Notes: a model not told the origin generated them from the letters alone. Counted from the stretch's first letter, positions 1-10,129 are shown. The stretch: 64,000 nucleotides of DNA from Halobacillus yeomjeoni (GCF_020171525.1 NZ_JAIVAI010000005.1:62001-126000); one strand, 5' to 3'. Program-made: numbers and translations.

Positions 1-400
1 CTACACTCTGTCCCTTGATTAGTGCAGCGACAGCAATCGCCCCGGCATTGATCATAGGATTGAATGGCTTGCTGGTGTCGTAGGATTCAAGCTGACTGAT
101 GGAATTGAAAAAATCACCCATCGGCTCCATGCCCACGGCTTGAAACACTCTGTCTTTGCCGAAATCCTGCAGGGCAAGCATCAAACCGATGATTTTTGAG
201 GTGCTTTGCATAGGCACGCATTCCTTATAGTCTCCCGCATAGTAGCATTCTTGGTCCATAGTAATGATGGTCACCCCTAAAAGGTCTTTCAACGTTTCGT
301 CAAAATTAGGGATGTTCATGTTCACATTACCTGATGAAGCAAAAGGTTTACTGTCTTCAATCGCTTCCATCAGATACTGTTCTGTCAACTCTTTCATCAT
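1..400 (-). CDS. glsA: Glutaminase A, N-terminal part (gene runs off the window)
   Basis: Hydrolyses L-glutamine to glutamate and ammonia in the cytoplasm. The visible 133 residues carry the family's serine beta-lactamase-like catalytic S-x-x-K (QSTSK), then EPMGDFFNSI and the diagnostic NPMINAGAIAV motif. Family members are about 305-310 residues, so more than half lies beyond position 1. The ATG at 400 follows a good Shine-Dalgarno (AAGGAGAG); a second ATG follows directly. Glutaminase supplies glutamate, an important compatible solute in halophilic Bacillaceae; that role here is inference. Confidence 0.93.
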   Translation of the reverse strand, partial: MMKELTEQYLMEAIEDSKPFASSGNVNMNIPNFDETLKDLLGVTIITMDQECYYAGDYKECVPMQSTSKIIGLMLALQDFGKDRVFQAVGMEPMGDFFNSISQLESYDTSKPFNPMINAGAIAVAALIKGQSV

Positions 401-465
401 CTCTCTCCTTTTTCTATAATCAGATAGTTTCCATTACCCTATATCCAAATCAGACAACCCTATGT

Positions 466-509
466 AAAAAAATTAAGGCCCGGCCACATCAGTGAGGGGC
501 CAGACCTTA
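466..509 (-). terminator. Rho-independent terminator of cydAB
   Basis: On the minus strand a 12-bp stem with two G-U pairs (474-485 with 498-509) is followed by seven T residues (466-472). It lies just after the cydB stop codon and before the glutaminase gene, so it ends the cydAB transcript. Confidence 0.85.
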
Positions 510-517
510 CAAAAGAA

Positions 518-1543
518 CTATTCCTGTTTCAAGTAACGGCGGTCTTTAAGGAATAGCCGCCAAAACAAGATGAAAGCTGGAATCAATATACCGAAGCCGA
601 TTCCGTAAACCACCAACATCTGATAAAACATGCCGGGGTCTGTAAAACCGTCCTCAATCTTCAAATGAGGGTAGACCAGGTAAGGGAGGTGTGCGGACCC
701 ATAAGCATAAATTGCGATGCCATACTGGAGGACGATCGCAAGAACCGCCAGCCTGGCCATTCCCCGCTCTCCATCCGACCGCTTCAAAAATAGAAACCCA
801 TATCCGATAAGGAAGAAAAACAAGGATAAACCGAACCAGAACCAATTCCTTTGGATATTGTCCACGATCCAGGTCGCTTCAGCAGGAAACGTACCAATCG
901 TCAAAACGGCAATAGCAATCGATACAGGTCCGAGCCAGATCGCGTGTTTTCGGAATGTATGATAAGCAGAGTGATCTTCGGCTTCTTTTGCGTAGTCCAT
1001 CAAAAACACAGCAGAAATGAATAACTCTGTAGATAAACCGAATGCGATATGCATGTACAAGGTAGGGTGAACGAGCAGTTCCCGGTAATACAGGCGGGGA
1101 AGACCATCCTCAAATTCAATGAATCCACCGAGAGTAATGGGTAAGATACTGACTAAAAGGGCGGGGATGATCAACCCGGTTATACCGGATGTCATTCTCA
1201 ATAACTCCCTGAACCTTTTAGCATGGTGCTCAAATACCATGAAGGTGGTTCGTATGGCTAAAAGGATCAATCCCAGCCCGATAGGAAGCAGCAGCAGGCT
1301 TCCCAGCATGGTTGTAGCAAAAGGGAAAAACGTGACGACAGAAACGACCAGTATGACAAAGAACACGTTCGTGACTTCCCAAGTAGGGGATAAGAATCGG
1401 TTGGCAATCTGAGATGCACTCGTATGATCATTTTTTCCATAAATCATTCCCCAGAATCCGGCACCGAAATCCAATGACCCCAGCATTGCATAGACAAACA
1501 GCAGACTCCATAAAATGGTGACTGCCAGAGTAGAGGCTTCCAT
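518..1543 (-). CDS. cydB: Cytochrome bd oxidase subunit II
   Basis: Membrane subunit of the bd-type menaquinol oxidase that reduces oxygen to water. The 341-residue protein starts with the typical LGSLDFGAGFW stretch of the first helix and shows about eight or nine hydrophobic segments; length matches Bacillus CydB (~340). The ATG at 1543 has the Shine-Dalgarno AGAAAGGAGAG. It lies 15 bases downstream of cydA and is surely co-transcribed. No cydCD assembly ABC genes follow, an arrangement seen for the second bd-type oxidase of bacilli (YthAB), so it may be that paralogue. Confidence 0.93.
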   Translation of the reverse strand: MEASTLAVTILWSLLFVYAMLGSLDFGAGFWGMIYGKNDHTSASQIANRFLSPTWEVTNVFFVILVVSVVTFFPFATTMLGSLLLLPIGLGLILLAIRTTFMVFEHHAKRFRELLRMTSGITGLIIPALLVSILPITLGGFIEFEDGLPRLYYRELLVHPTLYMHIAFGLSTELFISAVFLMDYAKEAEDHSAYHTFRKHAIWLGPVSIAIAVLTIGTFPAEATWIVDNIQRNWFWFGLSLFFFLIGYGFLFLKRSDGERGMARLAVLAIVLQYGIAIYAYGSAHLPYLVYPHLKIEDGFTDPGMFYQMLVVYGIGFGILIPAFILFWRLFLKDRRYLKQE

Positions 1544-1558
1544 CCCGATCTCTCCTTT

Positions 1559-2893
1559 CTATCCTAAGGTATCTGCAGATAAGTCCTTGCTGACGGGGTT
1601 CCGCTTGAAATAATTTTTCAATACGAAGCCAGTGACAAACAAAAGAATGATATAGAGAGAAAGAAACAATACAAACAGAATCCCTACACTCGGAGATTGT
1701 GTTGCGGCATTCTCCGTCCGAAGCACATCGGTGATCGTCCACGGTTGTCTGCCGATACAGCTGAAACACCATCCTGTTTCAATGGCGATCATCGCTAAAG
1801 GCCCGCTCGTTACAAGTAAAGCAAGCATCCATCCGGGGAACTCTCTTTTCAAAATATGTTTCCAAAATAAAGCGAGAAAAGCGACAACGATCAGCAGGGA
1901 TCCGATCCCCACCATGATATTGAATAAGACGTGCACATAGAGAGGAGGCCATAGCTCCTCGGGGTACTCATTCAACCCTTTCACTTCCGTATCAAATCGG
2001 TCCCCTGCCAAAAAACTTAACGCATAAGGAATTTCCACAGCATATTTGACCCGCTGATCTTCAAGAGAAGTGTAACCTCCAATTGAAAGTGGGGCGTATC
2101 GGGTCGTTTCAAATAATCCTTCGGCAGCGGCCAGTTTCCGAGGGTTGTATTCATGAAGCATTTGAGCCGTTTCATGGCCATTCACAGCTGTAGCAAGAGA
2201 GGTGATTGCACCGAAATATAAAGCGATGGTCAAAGCCTTTTTGTGATAGTTTCTTTCGGCTTGTGTGATTTTGCTCTTCATTAACCGCAAAGCAGCGATT
2301 GAAGCAATAATAAACGATACAGTCATATAAGCGGATAACGTGACATGAATGGCTGTGACACCGAAGCTTGGGTTGAAAAACGCAGCCCAGGGATTGATGT
2401 CGGTCACATCACCACTCGGGGTGATCCGAAAACCGGCTGGCGTATTCATCCAGGCGTGGACATCTGTAATCAGTACCGCAGAAGCGGTCGCTCCGATTGC
2501 AACAGAAATAATGCTCACTAAGCGGAGGGAAGGGGAAAGGCGGTCGGCTGCGTATAAATAAATGGACATGAACACCGCTTCAATGAGAAAAGCGAAGATT
2601 TCCATTTGAAAAGGCAGTGCGATGACTTGGCCGACAATTTCCATGAAACTCGGAAATAACAAGGAGATGAGGACGCCGACGATTGTACCTGATGCAATGG
2701 AAACGGCCAGCACAATGGCAAAACCTTTCGTCCAGCGTCTTGCCATCAATGCATAGTCCGAATCTTTTTTTATCCAATATAAAACTTCCGCAATGATGAT
2801 CATAACGGGAACACCTACGCCGATCGTGGCGTATATGATATGAAATCCCAAAGAAGCTCCGAATAATGCACGTGCCATAACCACTATGTCCAT
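1559..2893 (-). CDS. cydA: Cytochrome bd oxidase subunit I
   Basis: Haem-carrying subunit of bd oxidase. The 444-residue protein has His18 in GFHIIYATIG (high-spin haem ligand region), acidic residues in the helix ending FAFLIEAVF, a conserved His in the VTAIHVTLSAYM helix, and GRQPW at about 381-385. Length and a short Q-loop fit the Bacillus/YthA type. The start follows GAGGGG. A TATAAT lies on the minus strand at 2955-2960, so a promoter may sit at the end of the upstream methyltransferase gene; otherwise it is read through from there. ATTGAA-ATC-TTCAAT (2910-2924) is a short palindrome in the leader with no assigned regulator. Confidence 0.95.
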   Translation of the reverse strand: MDIVVMARALFGASLGFHIIYATIGVGVPVMIIIAEVLYWIKKDSDYALMARRWTKGFAIVLAVSIASGTIVGVLISLLFPSFMEIVGQVIALPFQMEIFAFLIEAVFMSIYLYAADRLSPSLRLVSIISVAIGATASAVLITDVHAWMNTPAGFRITPSGDVTDINPWAAFFNPSFGVTAIHVTLSAYMTVSFIIASIAALRLMKSKITQAERNYHKKALTIALYFGAITSLATAVNGHETAQMLHEYNPRKLAAAEGLFETTRYAPLSIGGYTSLEDQRVKYAVEIPYALSFLAGDRFDTEVKGLNEYPEELWPPLYVHVLFNIMVGIGSLLIVVAFLALFWKHILKREFPGWMLALLVTSGPLAMIAIETGWCFSCIGRQPWTITDVLRTENAATQSPSVGILFVLFLSLYIILLFVTGFVLKNYFKRNPVSKDLSADTLG

Positions 2894-2966
2894 CCTATGT
2901 ACCCCTCACATTGAAATCTTCAATACTTAGATTATTTTTCCAATGCAAGGGGAGATTATACAAAGT

Positions 2967-3734
2967 TTATTTCTTTTCTGCTGATACCGCCCATTCATCG
3001 ATGGTAAAAGAAGTGATCCATTGCTTTTCTTTTTTTAAATCAAAATATGATTGGATGTCCTTGCTGGCAGATAAAAAGTAATCCGCTACTCTTTGCTGAT
3101 CGGCAGCTTCATCTAATGTCCTCGTCACCCAGTCTGAGAACGGCAGGGTTTTTCTGCGCGTCTGTTCCTGCGTGATCGATAAGTGATGGAATTGGAAGTG
3201 CTTTTTCCATTCCGAAATCTTCAATGCCCGGACGTGACTTTCATCCCGCATCTTTTCAAACGTGTTATAAAAGTGATCCAATTCATCATGTTCCGGAGCA
3301 ATGTTATCTACCATTAAAAAACGGCCCTGAGGTTTTAAGACACGGGTTACCTCTTCAATGAAGCGGTCAGGTTCAGGAAAATGGTGAGGAGCGATTCGGC
3401 AGGTGACTAAATCAAAATACTCATCTATGAAGGGGAGTTCTTCGGCATCTGCGATGATGTAGTGGATGTTTTCCTGTGCTTGCAGATGCCTGGAGGTGTT
3501 TTCAAGCATCTTCTTCGTGAGGTCGGTGGCAAAAACCGTGTCTACCCACCGGCTCATTTCTTTGGCAACGTGTCCGCCTCCTGTGGCAATATCGAGAGCT
3601 GTCCAAGACGATTGTGGTTCAGCCCACTCGACCATCAAATCAAGGTCCGATTGGTTCTTGTGCGTCGTGCTGGTTACATAAGACTCTGCATTTTTTGAAA
3701 ATGTATCCTTCACTCTCTGTTTATCGTCCGACAT
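2967..3734 (-). CDS. Class I SAM-dependent methyltransferase (YcgJ/UbiE-like)
   Basis: Small-molecule methyltransferase of unknown substrate. The SAM-binding motif I is ALDIATGGGHVA near residue 50, followed by the acidic motif (FATDLTKKML), DAEELPF and the late motif VLKPQGRFLMVDN. About 255 residues. I take the ATG at 3734, since AAAGGTGGG lies 6-7 bases upstream; an in-frame GTG four codons earlier would sit on that ribosome site. It is upstream of and collinear with cydA. Resemblance to menaquinone/ubiquinone methyltransferases is only at fold level. Confidence 0.85.
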   Translation of the reverse strand: MSDDKQRVKDTFSKNAESYVTSTTHKNQSDLDLMVEWAEPQSSWTALDIATGGGHVAKEMSRWVDTVFATDLTKKMLENTSRHLQAQENIHYIIADAEELPFIDEYFDLVTCRIAPHHFPEPDRFIEEVTRVLKPQGRFLMVDNIAPEHDELDHFYNTFEKMRDESHVRALKISEWKKHFQFHHLSITQEQTRRKTLPFSDWVTRTLDEAADQQRVADYFLSASKDIQSYFDLKKEKQWITSFTIDEWAVSAEKK

Positions 3735-3780
3735 ATTCAATCCCACCTTTTAAAATCTGATTTATTTATATTATATAAAG

Positions 3781-3827
3781 TATGCCGCCCAGGGTCATCC
3801 AATATCTGGATATACCTGGGCGGCATA
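3781..3827 (-). terminator. Hairpin after the peroxiredoxin-like gene
   Basis: A perfect 13-bp inverted repeat (3781-3793 with 3815-3827, core CCGCCCAGG) just downstream of the minus-strand gene ending at 3839. The following sequence is AT-rich without a pure T run, so termination may be partial. Confidence 0.6.
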
Positions 3828-3838
3828 GGACTGAATAT

Positions 3839-4345
3839 TTATTCCTTTAGATTCTTTTTGATATATTGAACGATTTTTCTCAATTCTGTGGCTGTGGGAC
3901 GACCGAAAGGGCTTGTTTGTCTCTGCTGATACAAGAGTTCCCCTTTTTCGTTGACTAAGAAATACGCAGCCTCACCATGGGCCCCGTGATCCTCATAAGG
4001 AGCATCTTCAGAATGGTAATGCACCTGAAAGGCTTGGAGGACAACCAAATATTCATCCGAAAGGACGGGGAACGTAAAGCCATTCTCTTCTGCCATTGCC
4101 TGCAAGTTCTCTTTTCGGTCAGTGGAGATGGCGGTGATATAAACGTCTTTTCCTTCAAGAAAATCTTTGCTCTCTTGCAGATCTTTCAAATCTTGAACAC
4201 AGACGGGGCACCATGCACCTCTGAAAAAAATGATGAGCTGCCAACTTTGATGCTCGTTCAGTTGTTCGTTCAAAGATACGATTTTCCCTTTAACATCGGG
4301 TAGGCGGTAGTCAGGAACTTGAGTTCCCAATTCAAACGTACACAA
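3839..4345 (-). CDS. Peroxiredoxin-like (AhpC/TSA, thioredoxin fold) protein
   Basis: Likely thiol peroxidase or disulfide reductase of the cytoplasm. The 168-residue thioredoxin-fold protein has FFRGAWCPVC (Cys46, Cys49), the signature of the peroxiredoxin-like PRX_like2 group, in which the W-C-P-x-C pair is redox active. The start is a TTG at 4345, chosen because AAAGGAGGG lies seven bases upstream and no ATG is available. It appears monocistronic, ending at the 3781-3827 hairpin. Substrate is unknown. Confidence 0.85.
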   Translation of the reverse strand: MCTFELGTQVPDYRLPDVKGKIVSLNEQLNEHQSWQLIIFFRGAWCPVCVQDLKDLQESKDFLEGKDVYITAISTDRKENLQAMAEENGFTFPVLSDEYLVVLQAFQVHYHSEDAPYEDHGAHGEAAYFLVNEKGELLYQQRQTSPFGRPTATELRKIVQYIKKNLKE

Positions 4346-4547
4346 CTTAGACCCTCCTTTTGGGTGTGAACAGTGTATCGGACTCGTTCTATATTGAATA
4401 GGATAACCAAGTCTGTACTTTGACTTACATGCGAGTTTTCGCTGGAAGAAATGTAATGAAAACTTTCATACCCTTAAAGTCTTCCAAAAGATACGATTCA
4501 GTTATAAATAGTCAGGAAAATGGAAAGGATGTTGGAGGAAGAAAGCT

Positions 4548-4576
4548 TTGACATCTCTTTCAATTCATTGTACGAT
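4548..4576 (+). promoter_or_regulatory. SigA promoter of the ileS T-box transcript
   Basis: TTGACA (4548-4553), a 17-base spacer and TACGAT (4571-4576) precede the T-box leader; transcription would start near 4583. Confidence 0.75.
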
Positions 4577-4582
4577 ATTGGC

Positions 4583-4842
4583 AAACTACGTTTAATTTTG
4601 TTGACGAGAAGAGTAGGCTGTAAAACTTGTGCTCAGAGAATCGCTGGCAGCTGAGAAGCGATGACAGTTTATAGCTGAAGATCATCTCCGAGATGTACTG
4701 CTGAAAAGCTTATGAGTAAGCAGCACCGGCTGACGACCGTTATCCGTTTTTATGACCAAGAGCCGTGTGAATGTGACATGGAATATGGGTGGTACCGCGG
4801 ATATACATCCGTCCCTGTTTTGTTTCAGGGGCGGATTTTTTT
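4583..4842 (+). promoter_or_regulatory. T-box riboswitch (isoleucine) with leader terminator
   Basis: The leader senses uncharged tRNA-Ile to allow read-through into ileS. Seen directly: a stem I region with GAAGAGTAG near 4609, a candidate specifier ATC at 4681-4683 preceded by GAAG and followed by A, the conserved T-box TGGGTGGTACCGCGG (4786-4800) whose bases pair with the tRNA acceptor end, and an 11-bp terminator stem (4807-4817 with 4826-4836) followed by T7. The ATC specifier fits the downstream gene. Most of the 570 bases between 4346 and ileS is explained by this element and its promoter. Confidence 0.93.
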
Positions 4843-4915
4843 ATGGCAAAAAGATCTTTCGTCATGTTTTTTAGATTTGTGGAATGAAAAATAAAAAGGG
4901 TAAGAGGTGGAACGA

Positions 4916-7900
4916 ATGCGCAGTGTCAATACGAAAGAAGCGGCATTAGACCGCGAGAATCGTGTCAAAGATTATTGGAATGCGGAAAATGTCTTCAATC
5001 GTTCAATGGATGAACGGGAAGGCGCAGAAACATTTGTATTTTACGAGGGACCTCCTACGGCGAACGGGCTTCCACACGCCGGTCACGTATTAGGACGTGT
5101 CATCAAGGACTTCGTTGCACGTTATAAAACGATGCGTGGCTACCAGGTTCTCCGTAAAGGCGGCTGGGATACGCACGGACTTCCGGTTGAACTGGAAGTG
5201 GAGAAGCAGCTCGGTATTTCCGGGAAACAGGAAATCGAAGAGTATGGTGTGGAGAAATTCATTGAAGAATGTAAGAAGAGTGTCTTCAATTACGAGCGTC
5301 AGTGGCGTGAATTCACTGAATCCATCGGTTACTGGCTGGACATGGACGATCCTTACGTAACGCTTGAAAACCGTTATATCGAGAGTGTTTGGTACATCTT
5401 AAGTGACCTTCACAAGCGTAACCTGCTTTCCAAAGGTCACCGGGTAACTCCTTACTGCCCGAGCTGTCAGACGACGTTGAGTTCTCACGAAGTCGCGCAG
5501 GGATACGAAGATGTCAAAGACTTGTCGGCTACAGCGAAATTCAAGGTGAAGGGCTTTGAAAATGAATTCTTCCTCGGTTGGACGACAACTCCATGGACGC
5601 TTCCGGCAAACGTTACACTGGCTGTCCATCCTGAATTGACTTATGTGAAAGCGAAGCAAGGGGACGAAGTTTACATCGTTGCTGAAGCTTTAGCTGAAAA
5701 GAATCTTGGAGAAGAATATGAAGTTGTATCCAAGCACAAAGGCAGCGAGTTCAAAGACATGGAATATGTCGCTCCATTCCCATTCGTGAATCCAGAGCGA
5801 GGCCACTTCGTTGTCGAAGCTGACTTCGTCAATGCTGAAAGTGGTACAGGTGTCGTACACATCGCTCCTGCTTATGGTGAAGATGACTACAACTTAGTGA
5901 AAGAGCATAACCTGTCCTTCTTTAACGTGGTAGACGGTCAAGGCCGTTATACGGAAGATATCCCTCCGTTCGCTGGACGTTTCGTGAAAGATTGCGATGT
6001 AGATATCGTGAAGTATCTGGCTTCTGAAGGTCTTCTGTTCCATAAAGAAAAATATGAGCACAGCTATCCGCACTGCTGGCGCTGTGACTCTCCATTGTTG
6101 TATTACGCGATCGAAAGCTGGTTTATCAAAACGACGGAATTGAAAGACCAATTCCTGAAAAACAACCAGGAGGTCGAGTGGCATCCAGGTCATATCAAGG
6201 ATGGACGTTTCGGAAACTTCCTTGAAAACATGGTTGACTGGAACATCGGCCGTAACCGTTTCTGGGGTACACCGCTGCCGATTTGGATCTGTAATTCTTG
6301 CGATCATCAATATGCACCGCACAGTCAAGCGGATCTTCAAGAAAAAGCAATTGGAGATATCGGCGATGTTGAGCTTCATAAACCTTATGTCGACCGCGTC
6401 CAATTGAAGTGTGAAAAATGTGAAGGCACGATGGATCGTGTACCAGAAGTCATCGACGTTTGGTTCGATAGTGGTTCCATGCCATTTGCCCAACAGCACT
6501 ATCCGTTTGAAAACAAAGAGCAGTTTGAAAAGCAGTTCCCTGCGGATGTCATTTGTGAAGGAATTGACCAGACGCGTGGATGGTTCTATAGTCTGCTTGC
6601 AGTATCAACGTTGTTCACTGGAAAAGCGCCTTACAAACGAGTCCTATCTACAGGTCACATCCTTGACGAAGATGGACGTAAGATGTCCAAGAGTAAAGGG
6701 AATGCCCTCGATCCGATGGACTTGGTAAACAAGTTCGGAGCTGACGCTTTCCGCTGGGCATTGCTTGCTGATAGTGCACCATGGAATAACAAGCGCTTCT
6801 CTGAGCGTGTTGTTGTAGAAGCAAAATCGAAAGTCATCGATACACTTGTGAACACGCACGGCTTCTACACCCTTTATGCCAATATCGATAACTATCAATT
6901 CGATGCGAATGAAACAGGGGAGAAAACCTTGCTTGACCGCTGGATCCTATCACGCTTGAATAGTGTGACCGCTGTCGTAGGTGAGGCTCTCGATGATTAT
7001 GACTTCACGAAAGCTGCAAAAGCACTTGAAAAATACGTGGATGAAGTGAGTAACTGGTATATCCGTCGTTCCCGTGACCGTTTCTGGGAAGAAGGAATGA
7101 CCGAGTCCAAGAAAGCTGCTTACCATACGCTTCATGAAGTGCTTGTAAGGTTGAGTGAACTTCTGGCACCATTCATCCCGTTTGTTGCGGACGATATCCA
7201 CCACAACCTTACCGGTGAGAGTGCACATTTGTCTTACTTCCCTCAAGTCAATAATGATGAAGTAGATGCAGAGCTTGAAAAAGATATGGATGCGGTTCTT
7301 CAAGTGGTTGAACTTGCCCGCGGTGTCCGTAACAGCGAAGCAATCAAGACGAAGCAGCCATTATCAGAGCTTGTTGTCATTCCGGTCAATCCTGAACAAG
7401 GAAAAGCACTGGAGAAATACAGCGCCATCATCCGGGACGAAATCAATGTGAAGTCTGTCGTTGTGAAAGAGTCTTCCGAAGATCTTGTCCGCTACGAAGT
7501 GAAACTCAATTTCCGTGCTGCTGGACCTAAGCTTGGCAAGAATGTCGGAGTGGTCAAAGGGTACCTTGAAAAGCTTTCTGATGAAGAAGCTGCTCAAGTC
7601 GTAGCAGATGAAAAGGTTATAGTGCCTGCAGACGGCGGAGATATTGAAGTGCCGATGGAACTGCTGAATGTTGAGCGTGTCGCTGATTCAGGATTGTCTA
7701 TGGGCTCAAATCAAGAGTTCCACGTTATCCTGGATACGACAATCACAGATGAACTGCGCCTGGAAGGACTTGCGCGTGAAGTCATCCGTGTCATTCAGGA
7801 CGATCGTAAAAAACAAGACCTTCCAATCGACCTTCGCGTAGATATCGCGCTTGATGGAGATGAAGAAATCAAGAAAGCGGTGGAAAAGAATGAAGAGTTG

Positions 7901-8005
7901 ATCCGTGAAAACGTATTGGTCAATAATTTGACGATCGGGCAGTCCGAAGAAATGAAGGAGTTCACTGTCGGTGATCATCAATTGAAGCTTGCTGTTCATA
8001 AATAA
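4916..8005 (+). CDS. ileS: Isoleucyl-tRNA synthetase, type 2 (IleRS2)
   Basis: Attaches isoleucine to tRNA-Ile. HAGH (HIGH motif) is near residue 54, KMSKS near 588-592, the CP1 editing domain lies between them, and a long C-terminal anticodon-binding part follows. About 1029 residues and the start style ([27 protein letters not shown]) match the longer, eukaryote-like IleRS2 class rather than the ~920-residue IleRS1 of B. subtilis; IleRS2 enzymes are known for mupirocin tolerance. The ATG at 4916 has AGAGGTGG five bases upstream; an in-frame GTG at 4907 would overlap that site. Confidence 0.97.
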   Translation: MRSVNTKEAALDRENRVKDYWNAENVFNRSMDEREGAETFVFYEGPPTANGLPHAGHVLGRVIKDFVARYKTMRGYQVLRKGGWDTHGLPVELEVEKQLGISGKQEIEEYGVEKFIEECKKSVFNYERQWREFTESIGYWLDMDDPYVTLENRYIESVWYILSDLHKRNLLSKGHRVTPYCPSCQTTLSSHEVAQGYEDVKDLSATAKFKVKGFENEFFLGWTTTPWTLPANVTLAVHPELTYVKAKQGDEVYIVAEALAEKNLGEEYEVVSKHKGSEFKDMEYVAPFPFVNPERGHFVVEADFVNAESGTGVVHIAPAYGEDDYNLVKEHNLSFFNVVDGQGRYTEDIPPFAGRFVKDCDVDIVKYLASEGLLFHKEKYEHSYPHCWRCDSPLLYYAIESWFIKTTELKDQFLKNNQEVEWHPGHIKDGRFGNFLENMVDWNIGRNRFWGTPLPIWICNSCDHQYAPHSQADLQEKAIGDIGDVELHKPYVDRVQLKCEKCEGTMDRVPEVIDVWFDSGSMPFAQQHYPFENKEQFEKQFPADVICEGIDQTRGWFYSLLAVSTLFTGKAPYKRVLSTGHILDEDGRKMSKSKGNALDPMDLVNKFGADAFRWALLADSAPWNNKRFSERVVVEAKSKVIDTLVNTHGFYTLYANIDNYQFDANETGEKTLLDRWILSRLNSVTAVVGEALDDYDFTKAAKALEKYVDEVSNWYIRRSRDRFWEEGMTESKKAAYHTLHEVLVRLSELLAPFIPFVADDIHHNLTGESAHLSYFPQVNNDEVDAELEKDMDAVLQVVELARGVRNSEAIKTKQPLSELVVIPVNPEQGKALEKYSAIIRDEINVKSVVVKESSEDLVRYEVKLNFRAAGPKLGKNVGVVKGYLEKLSDEEAAQVVADEKVIVPADGGDIEVPMELLNVERVADSGLSMGSNQEFHVILDTTITDELRLEGLAREVIRVIQDDRKKQDLPIDLRVDIALDGDEEIKKAVEKNEELIRENVLVNNLTIGQSEEMKEFTVGDHQLKLAVHK

Positions 8006-8013
8006 TATAGAAT

Positions 8014-8045
8014 AGCCTGAGCATATTCTGCTCAGGCTTTTTTTA
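8014..8045 (+). terminator. ileS terminator
   Basis: Perfect 10-bp stem AGCCTGAGCA/TGCTCAGGCT (8014-8023, 8029-8038) followed by a T run. It sits between convergent ileS and sspH and could serve both strands. Confidence 0.9.
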
Positions 8046-8231
8046 ATGTGTTTCATTCTCTTTCAGTTCGTATAAAGGCACTTCTTGTGCCAAATTCGGC
8101 TTATCCAGTGGATGTATGCGTGCACATTCATTTCTTTCAATGACTTCTTCGATGTAAATCGGCTGCTTGTTATACATGACCTCAATCATCTCAGGAGAGT
8201 GGATGATTTCTTTCGCACGTTCTTTATTCAT
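8043..8231 (-). CDS. sspH: Small acid-soluble spore protein, H type
   Basis: Minor spore-core protein made in the forespore. The 62-residue product starts MNKERAKEIIHSPEMIEV and contains the QPIYIEEV and ARIHPLDKP stretches that align with B. subtilis SspH (ARIYPL). The start has an AGGAGG-like site upstream. Its presence is good evidence that the organism forms endospores. Expression would be by sigma G, but I did not identify a promoter with confidence. Confidence 0.88.
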   Translation of the reverse strand: MNKERAKEIIHSPEMIEVMYNKQPIYIEEVIERNECARIHPLDKPNLAQEVPLYELKENETH

Positions 8232-8310
8232 GACTGACTTCCTCCTTTTCCTAGTAGTACTAATCTTCGCAGGAACGGTCAGCTGTATTCCTCACCATTG
8301 AAATTTTATG

Positions 8311-8547
8311 GTTCTGTTAAAGACTTTTATATATTTTTTTAACGATTTCTTACAAGTCCGATGGGTCTAGGTTTGTGGTCTGTTTTTATTCAGAGTATGG
8401 GAGGGAAGGGAAAAAAGTCCGCTTTCCGCGGGGAACGCTAAGTCTCCTCGAACTTCGTTCTCTTGGGGTCTCCCCTTGTTCCTTTTTCCCGCAGGAGTCT
8501 CCCTGTTTTCCCATCCCTCCCGTTCATAGTTGGTCTAACGGACTTGT
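8311..8547 (+). repeat. Dispersed palindromic repeat, copy A (core 8399-8521)
   Basis: The 123-bp core has inverted ends (8399-8417 and 8503-8521, 17 of 19 matching) around a conserved middle containing GCTTTCCGCGGGGAACGCT, a CCTCGAACTTCG segment and CCCGCAGGAGTCTC. Copy C (10995-11116) is nearly its reverse complement. An outer pair ACAAGTCCG/CGGACTTGT (8352-8360, 8539-8547) also matches. The motif set is one I recognise from intergenic repeats in many Bacillaceae genomes; it has no coding capacity. The rest of 8232-8697 shows no gene. Confidence 0.8.
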
Positions 8548-8697
8548 TTTTTCAAAGGTATAAGGGCGCCTCACAAGAATTCTGCGAAGGAAATAGCTGA
8601 TGCAAGATTCCAAGTGAAATAAATACACCAAGCATTAACAGATCCTTTTAAAAAAGTAACATCAGAAAGAATTTAACAGATGAAAAAGGAATGAAAA

Positions 8698-10017
8698 TCA
8701 CCCGGTCAATACATCTCCTTTTGGATACTGGATGTACGTAGGTTTATGCTTGGCAAAAGCGAAAGCGAACGTCAGGGGGCCTAATTTTCCGATCAACATG
8801 ATAAAAATGAGGATCGCTTTTCCTGTTTCCGTCAATTCATACGTCAATCCCATGGTCAATCCTACGGTGCCGAAAGCAGATATACATTCAAATAAAATCA
8901 TTAAGAATGGTGCGTCTTCGGACAAGTTCAGTAAAAAAGTGCCTATGAATACAATGAGGACACTACCGACCGTTAAAGCCAGCGCTTTCATCACCATGCG
9001 GACAGAGATGCTTCGATGATACAGCGTAATGTGTTCTTTATCCTGGAAAAAAGCGATAGCTGCGAGAAAAATGATTAAAGCGGTGGACAATTTGATGCCT
9101 CCTGCTGTTGAGGCGCTGCCTCCTCCGATGAACATGAGGGTAAGCATATAAAAAAGGGAAGAGTCTTCCATTTGTCCTATGTCCACAGTATTAAATCCTG
9201 CTGTCCTTGGTGTCACCCCTTGAAAGTAGGAAGCAAGCAGTTTTCCTGCCACAGAAAAATCGCCGATCGTATCCGGGTTATTGTATTCGAGAATAAAAAA
9301 CATCAAAACACTGATGACATTGACTGCGAATGTACCGACGAGCATGATCTTAGTATGTAAGGATAGACGGAGGAAAGTTTTACTTTTCCAGAGGTCAAAA
9401 AGAACCGTAAATCCGATTCCACCAATGATGAATAGTAATGAGATGACGACATTTACAAACGGATCGAGTACATAACCGGTAAGGTTTGCTGACCATATAG
9501 AAAAACCGGCATTATTGAAGGCTGAGATGCTGTGGAAAACACTGGCGTAAACGCCCTCTGCGAAGCCCATCTCAGGAACCCACTTTATGGATAGCAATAA
9601 AGCGGCAGCAACCTCTACAATGATAGAAAATAGAAGCAGCTTTCGGACGAGACGGACGATGCCGCCGATGGACGTCTGATTCAATGATTGCTGAATTAAG
9701 ATCCTCTCTTTTAAACGGATTCTTTTACCTAACATCATGAATATCAATACCGCAAACGTCATGATTCCCAAACCGCCTAATTGAATCAACAGCAATATAA
9801 TCACTTCGCCGAATAAGGTGAAAGTCGTACCTGTATCGACTACGCCGAGGCCTGTTACTGTCATGGCTGAAGTTGCAGTAAAAAGGGCATCTATGAATAG
9901 AATTCCCTCTGAAGTGGCCCACGGCAGTTTAAGCAGGACTGCACCCAGAGAAATGCAAAGGATGAATACCATAATTAATGTTTGGGGCGGACTTAATTTT
10001 ATGGAGTAACGTATCAA
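8698..10017 (-). CDS. ktrB: Potassium uptake protein KtrB/TrkH family
   Basis: Membrane subunit of the Ktr Na+-coupled K+ uptake system, which needs a cytosolic KtrA/KtrC partner encoded elsewhere. Four pore loops with filter glycines are visible: TVTGLGVVDT, FNNAGFSIW, PRTAGFNTVD and AFGTVGLTMG, within a ~439-residue, eight-helix protein. I prefer the TTG at 10017, with AGAAGG seven bases upstream; an in-frame GTG at 10023 is only one base from that site. It may be KtrD rather than KtrB. K+ uptake is central to the early osmotic response. Confidence 0.9.
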   Translation of the reverse strand: MIRYSIKLSPPQTLIMVFILCISLGAVLLKLPWATSEGILFIDALFTATSAMTVTGLGVVDTGTTFTLFGEVIILLLIQLGGLGIMTFAVLIFMMLGKRIRLKERILIQQSLNQTSIGGIVRLVRKLLLFSIIVEVAAALLLSIKWVPEMGFAEGVYASVFHSISAFNNAGFSIWSANLTGYVLDPFVNVVISLLFIIGGIGFTVLFDLWKSKTFLRLSLHTKIMLVGTFAVNVISVLMFFILEYNNPDTIGDFSVAGKLLASYFQGVTPRTAGFNTVDIGQMEDSSLFYMLTLMFIGGGSASTAGGIKLSTALIIFLAAIAFFQDKEHITLYHRSISVRMVMKALALTVGSVLIVFIGTFLLNLSEDAPFLMILFECISAFGTVGLTMGLTYELTETGKAILIFIMLIGKLGPLTFAFAFAKHKPTYIQYPKGDVLTG

Positions 10018-10129
10018 TTTCACACCTTCTTTTCGAGCATTATTTCTATACCAAAAGAGAGGGCTATATAGGACAGCTCATAGACCTGCTTCTTTTCTCA
10101 TAGAATAGCACGGAGGAGGGGGAGAGTAT

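Noticed and set aside
2910-2924. ATTGAA-ATC-TTCAAT upstream of cydA as a Rex operator
   Set aside because: Rex sites have the form TTGTGAA-N4-TTCACAA; the half-site lacks the GTG/CAC and the spacing is three.
8375-8563. 62-codon plus-strand frame across repeat copy A, and similar frames across copies B and C
   Set aside because: They are readings of a palindromic non-coding repeat, with no ribosome site.
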